A stretch of 15,388 bases of DNA from an uncultured Caryophanales bacterium (lineage in GTDB: Bacteria > Bacillota_I > Bacilli_A > RFN20 > CAG-826). Each line of letters begins with the position of its first letter. The first letter of the stretch is position 1. Positions 1 through 7,339 of this stretch are shown here, piece after piece. The notes below the pieces were generated by a model. It saw only the letters and a program-made list of their open reading frames with translations. It searched no databases and was not told where the DNA came from. The stretch is from the NCBI GenBank assembly GCA_946183335.1, contig CAMGZN010000016.1, positions 1-15,388 on the forward strand, written 5' to 3'. The position numbers and the translations under genes are program-made.

Positions 1-13
1 GGTGCATGTAACG

Positions 14-1951
14 ATGGCGAAACACACAAATAAGATCCTCTGCGGATTACTCGCATTGTCTGCTGGCTTTGTGCTCGCAGCATGTGACAATGTCAATGCT
101 CTTCCAACTAACTACGAAGAACCAATCGTTCGTCGTGTTGGTGAAGGTGAATACTCATTAAAAGACAACCAACTCGGTAAGATTTGGGAAGCGATTGTAT
201 CCGGCAAAGCCGAATACATTCACAACGAAATCGTCTACCAGATGGCTGTCGATCAATTTGGTACATACTTTGGAGAAGGTGGCTTAGCCTCCATTTCTAC
301 AGATGAACAAATTAAGGCGTTTATTAGCGCCCACGCTAGCGTTTTCGTCCGTGAAGGTGATGCTAAATTAGCCAAATCTGAAGATGAAAACGAAATTTTC
401 ACCAAAGTTCGCAAGCCACGCTTTGAAGCTTTCAAAGCTGATATCGAAGAACGTTTAGCTGAAAAACTCTATAGTGAAGTTACCTCTGGTAACTACAACG
501 ACAAACAAGGTCGTTTCTCTGAGTTAAAGCTTGCTTTAGCTCACTACTTCTCTGGTTACGAAGTTAGCGGAGTTGGATTTAAAAACGGCGTTGCAGATGA
601 ATTCATCTATGATGCTGAAGGCAATCCAACCACCGAAAAGTGGCACAAGGCTTACATTACATCAAGCATCGCCAAAGATGACTTAGATGATATTAAGTCT
701 GTTGTCCACGTCGCTAACTACGAAAAGTACTTAGATAAGAAAGTTCTTCGTGACATCTACTCCGAAAAACTTATCGAAGAATACGTCCTTCAAAACAAGT
801 ATTCTACACTTGGTCGTGCCTATGCACGTCACGCTAGCTACGTTAAACTTGCCTATGGCAATGAAAACAAAGTCTTTGCTAGCAAACTCCTCCGTCGTTA
901 TGCTGACTTAGTCATCGTCGCCGGTGATGAACCAGCCGAAGAAAAAGTCGCTAATACATGGAGAGGTCTTGAGGATTTAACCTTCAATGATGCTGGTGAA
1001 TTAACCGCTATCGTTGCTGGTGAAAACTATTCTGAAGACACTCAAATTGCAGCTTCATTTGCCAAAACTTCAGTTTTAACAAAGTTAAAAGATGAAGGTT
1101 ACATTACAGGTGCCGATGTTGATGCACAAGCCAAGAATTTGGCTGAAGATGTGCTTGGTTTAGATTCTGTTGCTGATATGTCTGAAGAACTTGTTGTTCT
1201 CAAATATGAGTACATCAAGGAAAGCAAAGTTGGTGCTCTCTTAGAGAGATACTTCAAAGCCATGCGTGCTGTCATTGACAGTGCCAGCCACATTGCTGCA
1301 AGCAAGGATCAATCCGAACTTGATAGCTTCACAGGTACAAATGCTCACAGCCGTGTTAAAGGCATCAAAGACGAACTCTCTAAGTTAGTCTTAGAAGACT
1401 ATACTGTTGATGAATGGGGCTTAAAGAACGGAGGATTCTCTGATCTTCCAAGTTCTGCTCGTGAACGTTTATTCAACATTAATGTTGCTAACACCGTTGA
1501 TAACTTCACTGGTGACAACAAAAAATACATAGAAACAGGTAATGCCGAACAAATTGGTAACTACGCCACCTCTGGTGTTTACTCTTATGTTCGTTACATC
1601 AACAACCACTATTACTTAAACAAAGCTGACGCTCAAAAATATGCCGATGACCACTACTCCTACATCTTTGATGAAGATAGTTCATATGTCATCGTCAATA
1701 TTAAGGACGCTGCTAACAGCACCAAACTCAATGTTGACCACGCTAAAGGCTACTTTGCCTTAAAGGCTGATCAACCACTCTTCACTGAGAATACTGCTCG
1801 TGAAATCGCGAAACTCCTTGGAACCAAGGAAAGCTACAAGACTGATGCTTATCAACATTATCTTGAGAAATACAACCTTAGCTTCTCTGACCAAGAGTTA
1901 TACGACTACTTCGTCGCGACTTACCCAGATCTCTACGGAGAAGACGATTAA
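14..1951 (+). CDS. Large surface lipoprotein, function unknown; possible distant PrsA/SurA-like secretion factor
   Basis: A 645-residue secreted lipoprotein anchored on the outer face of the membrane. Seen: a short basic N-terminus (MAKHTNK), a hydrophobic stretch and a lipobox LAAC with the lipidated Cys at residue 24. The ATG at 14 is preferred over the in-frame GTG at 2 because the resulting signal peptide has normal length; the ribosome site lies outside the window. The mature part is hydrophilic, rich in Ala, Lys, Asp and Glu, without a further membrane segment. Its first about 80 mature residues (EYSLKDNQLGKIWEAI...) loosely recall the helical N-domain of SurA/PrsA foldases, but I see no parvulin rotamase signature. 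The next gene is hit and yhaM lies nearby; in Bacillus subtilis these genes neighbour prsA, which is the only contextual hint. Identification as a lipoprotein is secure, the chaperone role is conjecture. Confidence 0.8.
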   Translation: MAKHTNKILCGLLALSAGFVLAACDNVNALPTNYEEPIVRRVGEGEYSLKDNQLGKIWEAIVSGKAEYIHNEIVYQMAVDQFGTYFGEGGLASISTDEQIKAFISAHASVFVREGDAKLAKSEDENEIFTKVRKPRFEAFKADIEERLAEKLYSEVTSGNYNDKQGRFSELKLALAHYFSGYEVSGVGFKNGVADEFIYDAEGNPTTEKWHKAYITSSIAKDDLDDIKSVVHVANYEKYLDKKVLRDIYSEKLIEEYVLQNKYSTLGRAYARHASYVKLAYGNENKVFASKLLRRYADLVIVAGDEPAEEKVANTWRGLEDLTFNDAGELTAIVAGENYSEDTQIAASFAKTSVLTKLKDEGYITGADVDAQAKNLAEDVLGLDSVADMSEELVVLKYEYIKESKVGALLERYFKAMRAVIDSASHIAASKDQSELDSFTGTNAHSRVKGIKDELSKLVLEDYTVDEWGLKNGGFSDLPSSARERLFNINVANTVDNFTGDNKKYIETGNAEQIGNYATSGVYSYVRYINNHYYLNKADAQKYADDHYSYIFDEDSSYVIVNIKDAANSTKLNVDHAKGYFALKADQPLFTENTAREIAKLLGTKESYKTDAYQHYLEKYNLSFSDQELYDYFVATYPDLYGEDD

Positions 1952-1961
1952 GTTTAAACTT

Positions 1962-1990
1962 AAAGGAGGGTTCATTCCCTCCTTTTGTTT
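1962..1990 (+). terminator. Hairpin between lipoprotein and hit, likely partial terminator
   Basis: Arms AAAGGAGGG (1962-1970) and CCCTCCTTT (1977-1985) enclose the loop TTCATT and are followed by TTGTTT. Flanking GTTTAAAC and GTTTAAAAC sequences extend the symmetry. The stem is strong but the T-run is short, so read-through into hit is plausible. No clear separate hit promoter is visible. The left arm is itself a perfect Shine-Dalgarno sequence, hidden in the stem. Confidence 0.65.
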
Positions 1991-2012
1991 AAAACAAAGG
2001 AGATGAACATTT

Positions 2013-2435
2013 ATGAGAAAAGATGATTGTATCTTTTGTAAGATTGTTGAAAGAAAGATTCCAAGCGCGAAAGTCTATGAAGATGATGATGTACTCGCGT
2101 TCTTAGATATTTCCCAAACAACCGAGGGACATACTCTTGTTGTTCCAAAGGAACATTATGACAATTTCTTAAGTACTCCAAAGGAAGTCATGCATAAAGT
2201 CATGGATGTGGCCCAACGTATTGGACAAGCCGAAATCATGGTTTTAGGCGCGAAAGGCATTAATATCCTCTCAAATGTCAATAAAGAAGCTGGACAAAGT
2301 GTCTTCCACTTCCATGTCCACGTTATCCCACGATATGACCGTAAAGGTGGCTTTACTTTAGAGATGAAAGAAAATCCAAAAGCCAAAGACCTTTCTTTAC
2401 CGGCTCTAGCCGACGAAATTAAGAAGGCATTATAA
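2013..2435 (+). CDS. hit: HIT-family nucleotide hydrolase/transferase
   Basis: A 140-residue cytoplasmic histidine-triad protein, the usual length for bacterial HIT hydrolases of the HINT branch, which cleave nucleoside phosphoramidates and related adenylylated compounds. Seen: the catalytic triad motif HFHVHVIPRY with His99, His101 and His103, an N-terminal Cys6-x-x-Cys9 pair that often binds zinc in bacterial members, the early strand motif YEDDDVLAFLDI, and GHTLVVPKEHY. The start is set by AAAGGAG at 1996-2002, ten bases before the ATG. It follows the large lipoprotein by 61 bases that contain a hairpin and is closed by a strong terminator. The precise cellular substrate cannot be read from the sequence. 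Confidence 0.95.
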   Translation: MRKDDCIFCKIVERKIPSAKVYEDDDVLAFLDISQTTEGHTLVVPKEHYDNFLSTPKEVMHKVMDVAQRIGQAEIMVLGAKGINILSNVNKEAGQSVFHFHVHVIPRYDRKGGFTLEMKENPKAKDLSLPALADEIKKAL

Positions 2436-2452
2436 TTTACTTCACTTATATT

Positions 2453-2482
2453 AAAACGCGTCCGTACGGGCGCGTTTTGTTA
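2453..2482 (+). terminator. Intrinsic terminator of hit
   Basis: Arms AAAACGCG (2453-2460) and CGCGTTTT (2471-2478) enclose the self-complementary CCGTACGG and run into TTTTGTTAT. GC-rich stem plus T-run starting 18 bases after the hit stop codon. Confidence 0.85.
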
Positions 2483-2497
2483 TGAATTTAGTAAATC

Positions 2498-2738
2498 CTA
2501 TTTTTTCTGTTCTTGATCAATCTCATCAAGAATCTCTTGGAACGAATTATAACGTTTATATTCTTCCGGATGATTAATCATCCTATCTAACTCTTGTAAT
2601 GCTTTAATCGTTTTCTTATTTGGTTCAAGACGAGGCTCAAAAGGAAATTGCTTATCTCTTACCCAATTCATCTAAAACTTCATCGGCTTGTTTCTTTAAA
2701 TCTTTATCCATACGGATAGTCACATTTACTTTATTCAT
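2498..2738 (-). pseudogene. Decayed RelB/DinJ-type antitoxin, internally deleted and frameshifted
   Basis: Two short minus-strand reading frames make up the two ends of one RelB/DinJ-like antitoxin. The first, 2738-2652 (28 codons), starts with NVTIRMDKDLKKQADEVL, the typical ribbon-helix-helix start of this family. The second, 2671-2498 (57 codons), contains VRDKQFPFEPRL and ends in an acidic helix (SFQEILDEID), the typical C-terminal toxin-binding half. The family segment between them (second helix, usually like TTAINLFLRQ, roughly 15-20 residues) is missing and the two parts are in different frames, overlapping by 20 bases. A strong ribosome site (AAAAGGAGA, 2744-2752) and promoter remain. 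No RelE/YafQ-like toxin follows; the DNA beyond is the hit terminator. The break by deletion is inferred from family knowledge. Confidence 0.75.
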
Positions 2739-2764
2739 TTTAATCTCCTTTTGATTTCAGCCTC

Positions 2765-2792
2765 ATTATAGCAAAGCTAAAAATTAGTGCAA
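2765..2792 (-). promoter_or_regulatory. Promoter of the decayed antitoxin (extended -10)
   Basis: Reading the minus strand: -35 like TTGCAC (2792-2787), a 16-base spacer and a perfect -10 TATAAT (2770-2765) preceded by TGC, an extended -10. The start codon lies 26 bases beyond the -10 with a strong ribosome site between. Confidence 0.7.
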
Positions 2793-2796
2793 GTAA

Positions 2797-2817
2797 AATT
2801 ATGTGCGAATTATGTGC
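2797..2817. repeat. Tandem AATTATGTGC repeats upstream of the antitoxin promoter
   Basis: AATTATGTGC occurs at 2797-2806 and again at 2808-2817, an 11-base period, with a degenerate third copy AATTAGTGC at 2782-2790 overlapping the -35. One helical turn spacing suggests a protein-binding array, possibly the old operator of the autoregulating antitoxin. Confidence 0.5.
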
Positions 2818-2824
2818 TTAATTA

Positions 2825-2854
2825 AACAAAAGAAAAGCCATCCATCGGATGGCT
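2825..2854 (-). terminator. Intrinsic terminator of the mgtC-like gene
   Basis: On the minus strand AGCCATCC, a three-base loop and GGATGGCT form a perfect 8-bp stem followed by TTTCTTTTG, starting 17 bases after the MgtC-family stop codon. Confidence 0.85.
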
Positions 2855-2871
2855 AATTCAGTTAATAAGAA

Positions 2872-3597
2872 TTAACGATGAGACAAGAGATGAACGTTCT
2901 TAGCTTTGGTTTCTTTACCAAGCTCAGTGAGATAATCATCAAGTCTTTCTCCACCTTCATCAAAGATGACTTGGAACGTGATTTCGACAGATCCATCTTC
3001 CAAAGAAGAAGTAGAGATACCGTGAACACGACAATCAAATTCGTTGGAGACTTTGAGGATTGTTTCAAGAACTGGAACATCTTCATTTGAAATCAAGGTG
3101 ATGGTTGGGTTCTTTCTAGAGATGCGAGTTTCCACTTTTCTAAATCCTGTCAGGACAACATAGATCAGAAGTGTTCCAGCGATCGCAAGTAAGAAATTAA
3201 ATGATCCACAGGCAATACCAATCGCCATCGAAACCCAAATGGTTCCGGCAGTTGTTAATCCCTTAACACCACTTTCACGGTGCATAATAGCACCGGCACC
3301 AAGAAAACCAACACCAGTAATGATTTGGGCCGCTAAACGAGCCACATCACGATTACCGAAGGCTGCTGGGAATCCATAAATGGAAATAATCATAATGATC
3401 GTGCTACCAACACCGACTAGTAAGTGGGTTCTTAAGCCTGCGCTACGTCCACGTCTTTCTCTTTCGATACCAACGATACCGACAAGAAAGACACAGAGGA
3501 TTAAGGCAATTAAGCAGGCAATTAAGTTTCCTACTGGCCAGCCACCTGGTTGCCAGTCATTAAGTTTTTCGATAAGTTTTTGATCAAATGTCAGCAT
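2872..3597 (-). CDS. mgtC: MgtC/SapB-family membrane protein
   Basis: A 241-residue integral membrane protein of the MgtC/SapB family, linked in other bacteria to growth at low magnesium and to control of membrane ATP synthase or potassium uptake. Seen: about four to five membrane segments in residues 20-150, the conserved ERERRGRSAGLRTH (45-58), RLAAQIITGVGFLGAGAI (87-104) and KGLTTAGTIWV (112-122), then a soluble ACT-like C-terminal domain (about 163-241). The ATG at 3597 is chosen because GAGGTGA lies just upstream; a TTG six codons earlier has no ribosome site. It has its own promoter and terminator. It lies directly downstream of a P-type ATPase, recalling the mgtC-mgtB pairing of enterobacteria, but that ATPase is of the calcium class, so the link is only suggestive. 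Confidence 0.92.
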   Translation of the reverse strand: MLTFDQKLIEKLNDWQPGGWPVGNLIACLIALILCVFLVGIVGIERERRGRSAGLRTHLLVGVGSTIIMIISIYGFPAAFGNRDVARLAAQIITGVGFLGAGAIMHRESGVKGLTTAGTIWVSMAIGIACGSFNFLLAIAGTLLIYVVLTGFRKVETRISRKNPTITLISNEDVPVLETILKVSNEFDCRVHGISTSSLEDGSVEITFQVIFDEGGERLDDYLTELGKETKAKNVHLLSHR

Positions 3598-3618
3598 ATC
3601 TATCACCTCGTGCAAAAT

Positions 3619-3647
3619 ATTATACGCTCATATGTGTAATAAATCAA
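3619..3647 (-). promoter_or_regulatory. Promoter of the mgtC-like gene
   Basis: On the minus strand: -35 TTGATT (3647-3642), 17-base spacer, perfect -10 TATAAT (3624-3619), 21 bases before the start codon. The -35 overlaps one arm of an imperfect hairpin (AAATCACTT against AAGTTGATTT) lying just after the ATPase stop codon, which lacks a T-run and is a doubtful terminator, so some transcription from the ATPase operon may also reach this gene. Confidence 0.7.
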
Positions 3648-3659
3648 CTTTTAAGTGAT

Positions 3660-6380
3660 TTATTTTTTCATCTTTCTTTTGATTTGTTCTATGAACACCA
3701 CAATCTCGTGGGTGATTAATGGGAGGAGAGAAAGTCCCACCACAATTAACCATTCCCAACCAGAAAGTTCATGTGTATCAAACACTTTAGAAACAAATGG
3801 AACTTCAATCACAAAAACTTGGAGTAAGAAGCCCAGGATAAACGCAAAGAGCATTAACCAGTTCTTACGGGTAAAGACGATATGGAAATGATGCTTATCC
3901 GCACTCATTCCCACCATATGAACAAGTTCAGCAATTGCTAGTGTCGCAAAAGCCATACTTCTTGCTTTATGTAGGAGGTCTGGATTTACTTCGTAGAGAT
4001 TTTTAATCTCTGCGTAGCTAAATGCTCCATTTAACCAACCAATGGAGAAGTAAGCGAGTACGACACCTAATGTAATAATAACACTGTATAAAATAAGTGT
4101 TTTTGCACCTCCATGAGCAAAGAAGTTTTCCTTTGGATCACGAGGTTTCTCATTCATATTATTTGGATCTTTTGGATCAACACCCAATGCGACTGCTGGT
4201 AAGGAGTCCGTAATCAGATTCACCCAGAGTAAGTGAATCGCAATAAATGGACTTGGTAAACCGATACAAATGAGGATAAACATCCCAAGTACTTCCGCGA
4301 TATTACTCGAGAGTAAGAATAGAACTGTTTTACGAATGTTGGCATAAATGCCACGTCCTTCTTCAACAGCCTTCTCAATCGAGGCAAAGTTATCATCCGT
4401 CAGAACCATATCTGCTGCACCTTTTGCAACATCGGTTCCAGTAATTCCCATCGCGATGCCAATATCGGCCGCTTTTAGTGATGGAGCGTCATTGACGCCA
4501 TCACCAGTCATCGCGGCAATGTTTCCGTTAGCCTTAAATGCTTTAACAATGGAAACTTTGTTTTCTGGAGAGACACGAGCAAAGACACGCACAGTTTCGC
4601 ATTTCTTTCTGAGTTCTTCGAAGCTAAGACCATCGACATCTTGTCCAGTTAAGACTTGGTCTTTGCTCTCCGCGATGCCGAGTTCTTTTGCAATAGCAAA
4701 AGCAGTATCTTTATGGTCGCCAGTAATCATCACTGTTGTAATACCAGCTTGTTTAAACTTCGCCACCGCTGGACCAGCTTCTTCACGGCAAGGGTCGATC
4801 ATTGCGACTAATCCGACGAAGATTAGGTTCTTTTCTTCAACACCTTTACGATTCAAATCGTAAGCCAGCGCTAAAACTCTTAAAGCACGATCAGAGAAAT
4901 CAGAGTTTGCTTTGTTGATCTTCTCTAAGTCTTCTTTGGTAATTTTGCGAACTTTTCCGTTCTCTAAGATTCTATCGCAGCATTTTAAAATGCTGTCAAG
5001 AGCGCCTTTTGTATATTGAATGCCACCTTTATGGAGAGTGGACATCATCTTACGAACACTATCAAACGGAAGCTCATCAATACGAGCTTGTTCTTTCTCT
5101 AAATCACCTTTGTGGTAACCGAGTCTATTCGAGAAGTCGACTAACGCGATTTCTGTTGGATCTCCATAAAGACCTTCATCAACAGTGGCGTTAGAACATA
5201 ACGACATGCCGTTTCCAAGTAAAACAAGCTCCTTTAAGCTTTGCTTATCATTAATATCTTTTGAGGTGAAAACATTGTCATTAACATAGGCTTCCATAAC
5301 AGTCATCTTGTTTTGGGTGAGTGTTCCAGTCTTATCAGAACAGACGACAGAGACTGCGCCAAGTGTCTCTACACTTGGTAATTTTCTAACAATTGTATTG
5401 GCCTTAACCATGCGTTGCACGCCAAGGGAAAGAACAATCGTTACAACAGCAGCAAGACCTTCCGGTATTGCCGCAACTGCTAAAGCAATGGATGCCAATA
5501 CAGCTTCAATCCAGGCTTCAATATCGCTTCCTTGTCCTCTGACGAAGATCCAGATGACATCTGCGAGTAAAACAACGACAACTATTAACAAAGTTAATAT
5601 ACCAAGCAATTTAGATAACTTGGCCAAAACTTTTTGAAGTGGAGTTTGTTCTTCAACTTCATCATCTAAGGATTTCGCAATTTTGCCGATTTCAGTTTTC
5701 ATGCCGGTCGCGACAACTACGCCTTGTCCACGTCCATATACAACAGGTGTGGACATGTACGCAGAATTCACACGATCACCAATCGCGACTGTATCCGAGA
5801 ATACAACAGAGACATCTTTTTCTATAGAAACTGACTCACCTGTAAGAGAAGATTCGTTCGTCTTTAAATTGATTGCTTCGATTAATCTTAAATCGGCTCC
5901 AATTGTGTCACCTTCTTCTAAAACAACGACATCACCAACAACAAGTTCAGATGAACGTATTTTTATACGTTGACCATCTCGAATAACTGTTGATTCAGGT
6001 GATGCTAGTTTCTTCAAAGCATCTAAAGATGACTGAGCTTTAACTTCTTGAACGGTGCCAATTATTCCATTAAGAATAATAACCGCAATAATGATGATGA
6101 CATCTGGCCAGTCACCAACATTAAAGAAATCAAAACCCTGTTTGACAGTTTCATAAATTGAAACACCGATTGTAATCGCAATCGCTGCAAACAAAACGAA
6201 AATCATTGGGTTATTTAACTGTTCAAGGAAAATACGGAAGACCGATTTCTTCTTCTTTTCTTCAAGCTTATTTTCACCATCTCTTGCTAAACGAAGCTTT
6301 GCTTCATCAGAAGTTAAGCCGTTTTTAAAAGAGGTTTGTAATTCTTGTTCTAAATCGGGTAAGTTTTTGTTTTCAAGCAT
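3660..6380 (-). CDS. P-type calcium-transporting ATPase (P2A class)
   Basis: A 906-residue P-type cation pump, full length for the SERCA-like class. Seen: cation-ATPase N-domain (1-75), actuator motif TGES (180-183), membrane motif PEGL (306-309), phosphorylated Asp349 in CSDKTGT, nucleotide-site KGA (458-460), hinge TGDGVNDAPS (625-634) and a C-terminal membrane block. Asn693 and Glu696 in M5 (SSNIAEV), Asn721 and Asp725 in M6 (NLITDSLP) and a Glu in a later helix (AIAELVHM) match the SERCA ion ligands, which favours Ca2+ export and possibly two ions per cycle; this is inference. It follows yhaM by six bases, and its ribosome site (AGAGGT) is inside the last codons and stop of yhaM, so the two are translationally coupled. 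No strong terminator follows. Confidence 0.95.
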   Translation of the reverse strand: MLENKNLPDLEQELQTSFKNGLTSDEAKLRLARDGENKLEEKKKKSVFRIFLEQLNNPMIFVLFAAIAITIGVSIYETVKQGFDFFNVGDWPDVIIIIAVIILNGIIGTVQEVKAQSSLDALKKLASPESTVIRDGQRIKIRSSELVVGDVVVLEEGDTIGADLRLIEAINLKTNESSLTGESVSIEKDVSVVFSDTVAIGDRVNSAYMSTPVVYGRGQGVVVATGMKTEIGKIAKSLDDEVEEQTPLQKVLAKLSKLLGILTLLIVVVVLLADVIWIFVRGQGSDIEAWIEAVLASIALAVAAIPEGLAAVVTIVLSLGVQRMVKANTIVRKLPSVETLGAVSVVCSDKTGTLTQNKMTVMEAYVNDNVFTSKDINDKQSLKELVLLGNGMSLCSNATVDEGLYGDPTEIALVDFSNRLGYHKGDLEKEQARIDELPFDSVRKMMSTLHKGGIQYTKGALDSILKCCDRILENGKVRKITKEDLEKINKANSDFSDRALRVLALAYDLNRKGVEEKNLIFVGLVAMIDPCREEAGPAVAKFKQAGITTVMITGDHKDTAFAIAKELGIAESKDQVLTGQDVDGLSFEELRKKCETVRVFARVSPENKVSIVKAFKANGNIAAMTGDGVNDAPSLKAADIGIAMGITGTDVAKGAADMVLTDDNFASIEKAVEEGRGIYANIRKTVLFLLSSNIAEVLGMFILICIGLPSPFIAIHLLWVNLITDSLPAVALGVDPKDPNNMNEKPRDPKENFFAHGGAKTLILYSVIITLGVVLAYFSIGWLNGAFSYAEIKNLYEVNPDLLHKARSMAFATLAIAELVHMVGMSADKHHFHIVFTRKNWLMLFAFILGFLLQVFVIEVPFVSKVFDTHELSGWEWLIVVGLSLLPLITHEIVVFIEQIKRKMKK

Positions 6381-6386
6381 TTTAAA

Positions 6387-7325
6387 TTACCTCTTTTTTG
6401 GTTTATAAAATTTCATGTTATCAAGCATCCAAAGATTTTGAGTCCAATCTCCTTCTTTGGTTGCATCGTAAGCTTTATCTAGGACCATCATCTTGGAATC
6501 AAGGAGGTCAATCATTGATAAAAGCAATGCTTCTCTTGTTGATGGAAGAACCGGAGAACCAAATTCATATTTTCCATGGTGAGAGAGAATCATGTGTTCT
6601 AAAAGAACAGGAACTTCACTTTCAATGTGGAGATCATCAACAATCTTCCTAAATTCAGCATACATAATGGAAATATGTCCAATGAGTTTACCTTCAACAG
6701 TTTGGACAGGCATTAATGGATTTTCGTATTCGACAGTTTTACCAATGTCGTGCATTAATGCCCCCGCGACTAATAGGTCGCGATCGACATTTGGATAAAG
6801 TTTAGATACAGCTTCAGCTAAATCGGCCATCGCTAGGGAGTGATGGAGAATACCACTACCAAATTCATGATGGATTTTTACAGCAGCTGGATAAGTTGTG
6901 TATTTATCATAAAAATGAGAAATAACTGCTTTTGTAATCTTTTCAACATCTTTGTCCTTAAATGAATTTAAGTACATCTCAAGTTTCTTCTTCATTTCTG
7001 GAAGAGGAATTGGCGAAACCTTTTGGAAATTGGTTAAATCAATCTCACTTAAGTCTGAGCAACGAGAAATACCAGTCACTTTGACTTGTGGCTGGTTTTT
7101 ATAAAGATTCACAATTCCATCCACATAAACAACTGCACCTGGGACAACAGTTTCGATGTCATCTTGTGAAACATCCCATTTTTTGGCTTCAATGTTGCCA
7201 GTTTTATCTTGGAATGTGATATTTAAATAACTGAGTCCTTTATCAGTTGTTCCTTTTGAAACTCCTGTGACGAGGAGTGGGCCATAAACATGATCACCAT
7301 CAACTAATTCTTTAATCCATTTCAT
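6387..7325 (-). CDS. yhaM: YhaM-type 3'-5' exoribonuclease (OB fold + HD domain)
   Basis: A 312-residue cytoplasmic nuclease; Bacillus YhaM is about 314 residues and trims single-stranded RNA from the 3' end, with some DNA activity. Seen: an N-terminal OB-fold nucleic-acid-binding domain (about 10-88, with GNIEAKKWDV typical of the family), then an HD metal-dependent domain with HHSLAMADLAE, the HD pair in ALMHDIGK (His192-Asp193), HHGKYEFGSP (His249-His250) and a late Asp in SMIDLLDSK. The ATG at 7325 is chosen over the TTG at 7331 because AAAGGAGA is eight bases before it. That ribosome site overlaps the stop codon of the upstream flippase-like gene (14-base gap), and the P-type ATPase follows after six bases, so the three form one operon. 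Confidence 0.93.
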   Translation of the reverse strand: MKWIKELVDGDHVYGPLLVTGVSKGTTDKGLSYLNITFQDKTGNIEAKKWDVSQDDIETVVPGAVVYVDGIVNLYKNQPQVKVTGISRCSDLSEIDLTNFQKVSPIPLPEMKKKLEMYLNSFKDKDVEKITKAVISHFYDKYTTYPAAVKIHHEFGSGILHHSLAMADLAEAVSKLYPNVDRDLLVAGALMHDIGKTVEYENPLMPVQTVEGKLIGHISIMYAEFRKIVDDLHIESEVPVLLEHMILSHHGKYEFGSPVLPSTREALLLSMIDLLDSKMMVLDKAYDATKEGDWTQNLWMLDNMKFYKPKKR

Positions 7326-7339
7326 ATTCAAATTCTCCT

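Noticed and set aside
1800..2006. 68-codon plus-strand frame overlapping the lipoprotein end
   Set aside because: Out of frame with the lipoprotein, no ribosome site, and it crosses the terminator hairpin.
2498..2671. Second antitoxin fragment as an independent small gene
   Set aside because: No ribosome site of its own, and it matches only the C-terminal half of the antitoxin family; treated as part of the broken gene.
4348..4863. 171-codon plus-strand open frame
   Set aside because: Lies wholly antisense to the conserved phosphorylation and hinge domains of the P-type ATPase; composition is a mirror of that gene and no ribosome site precedes it.
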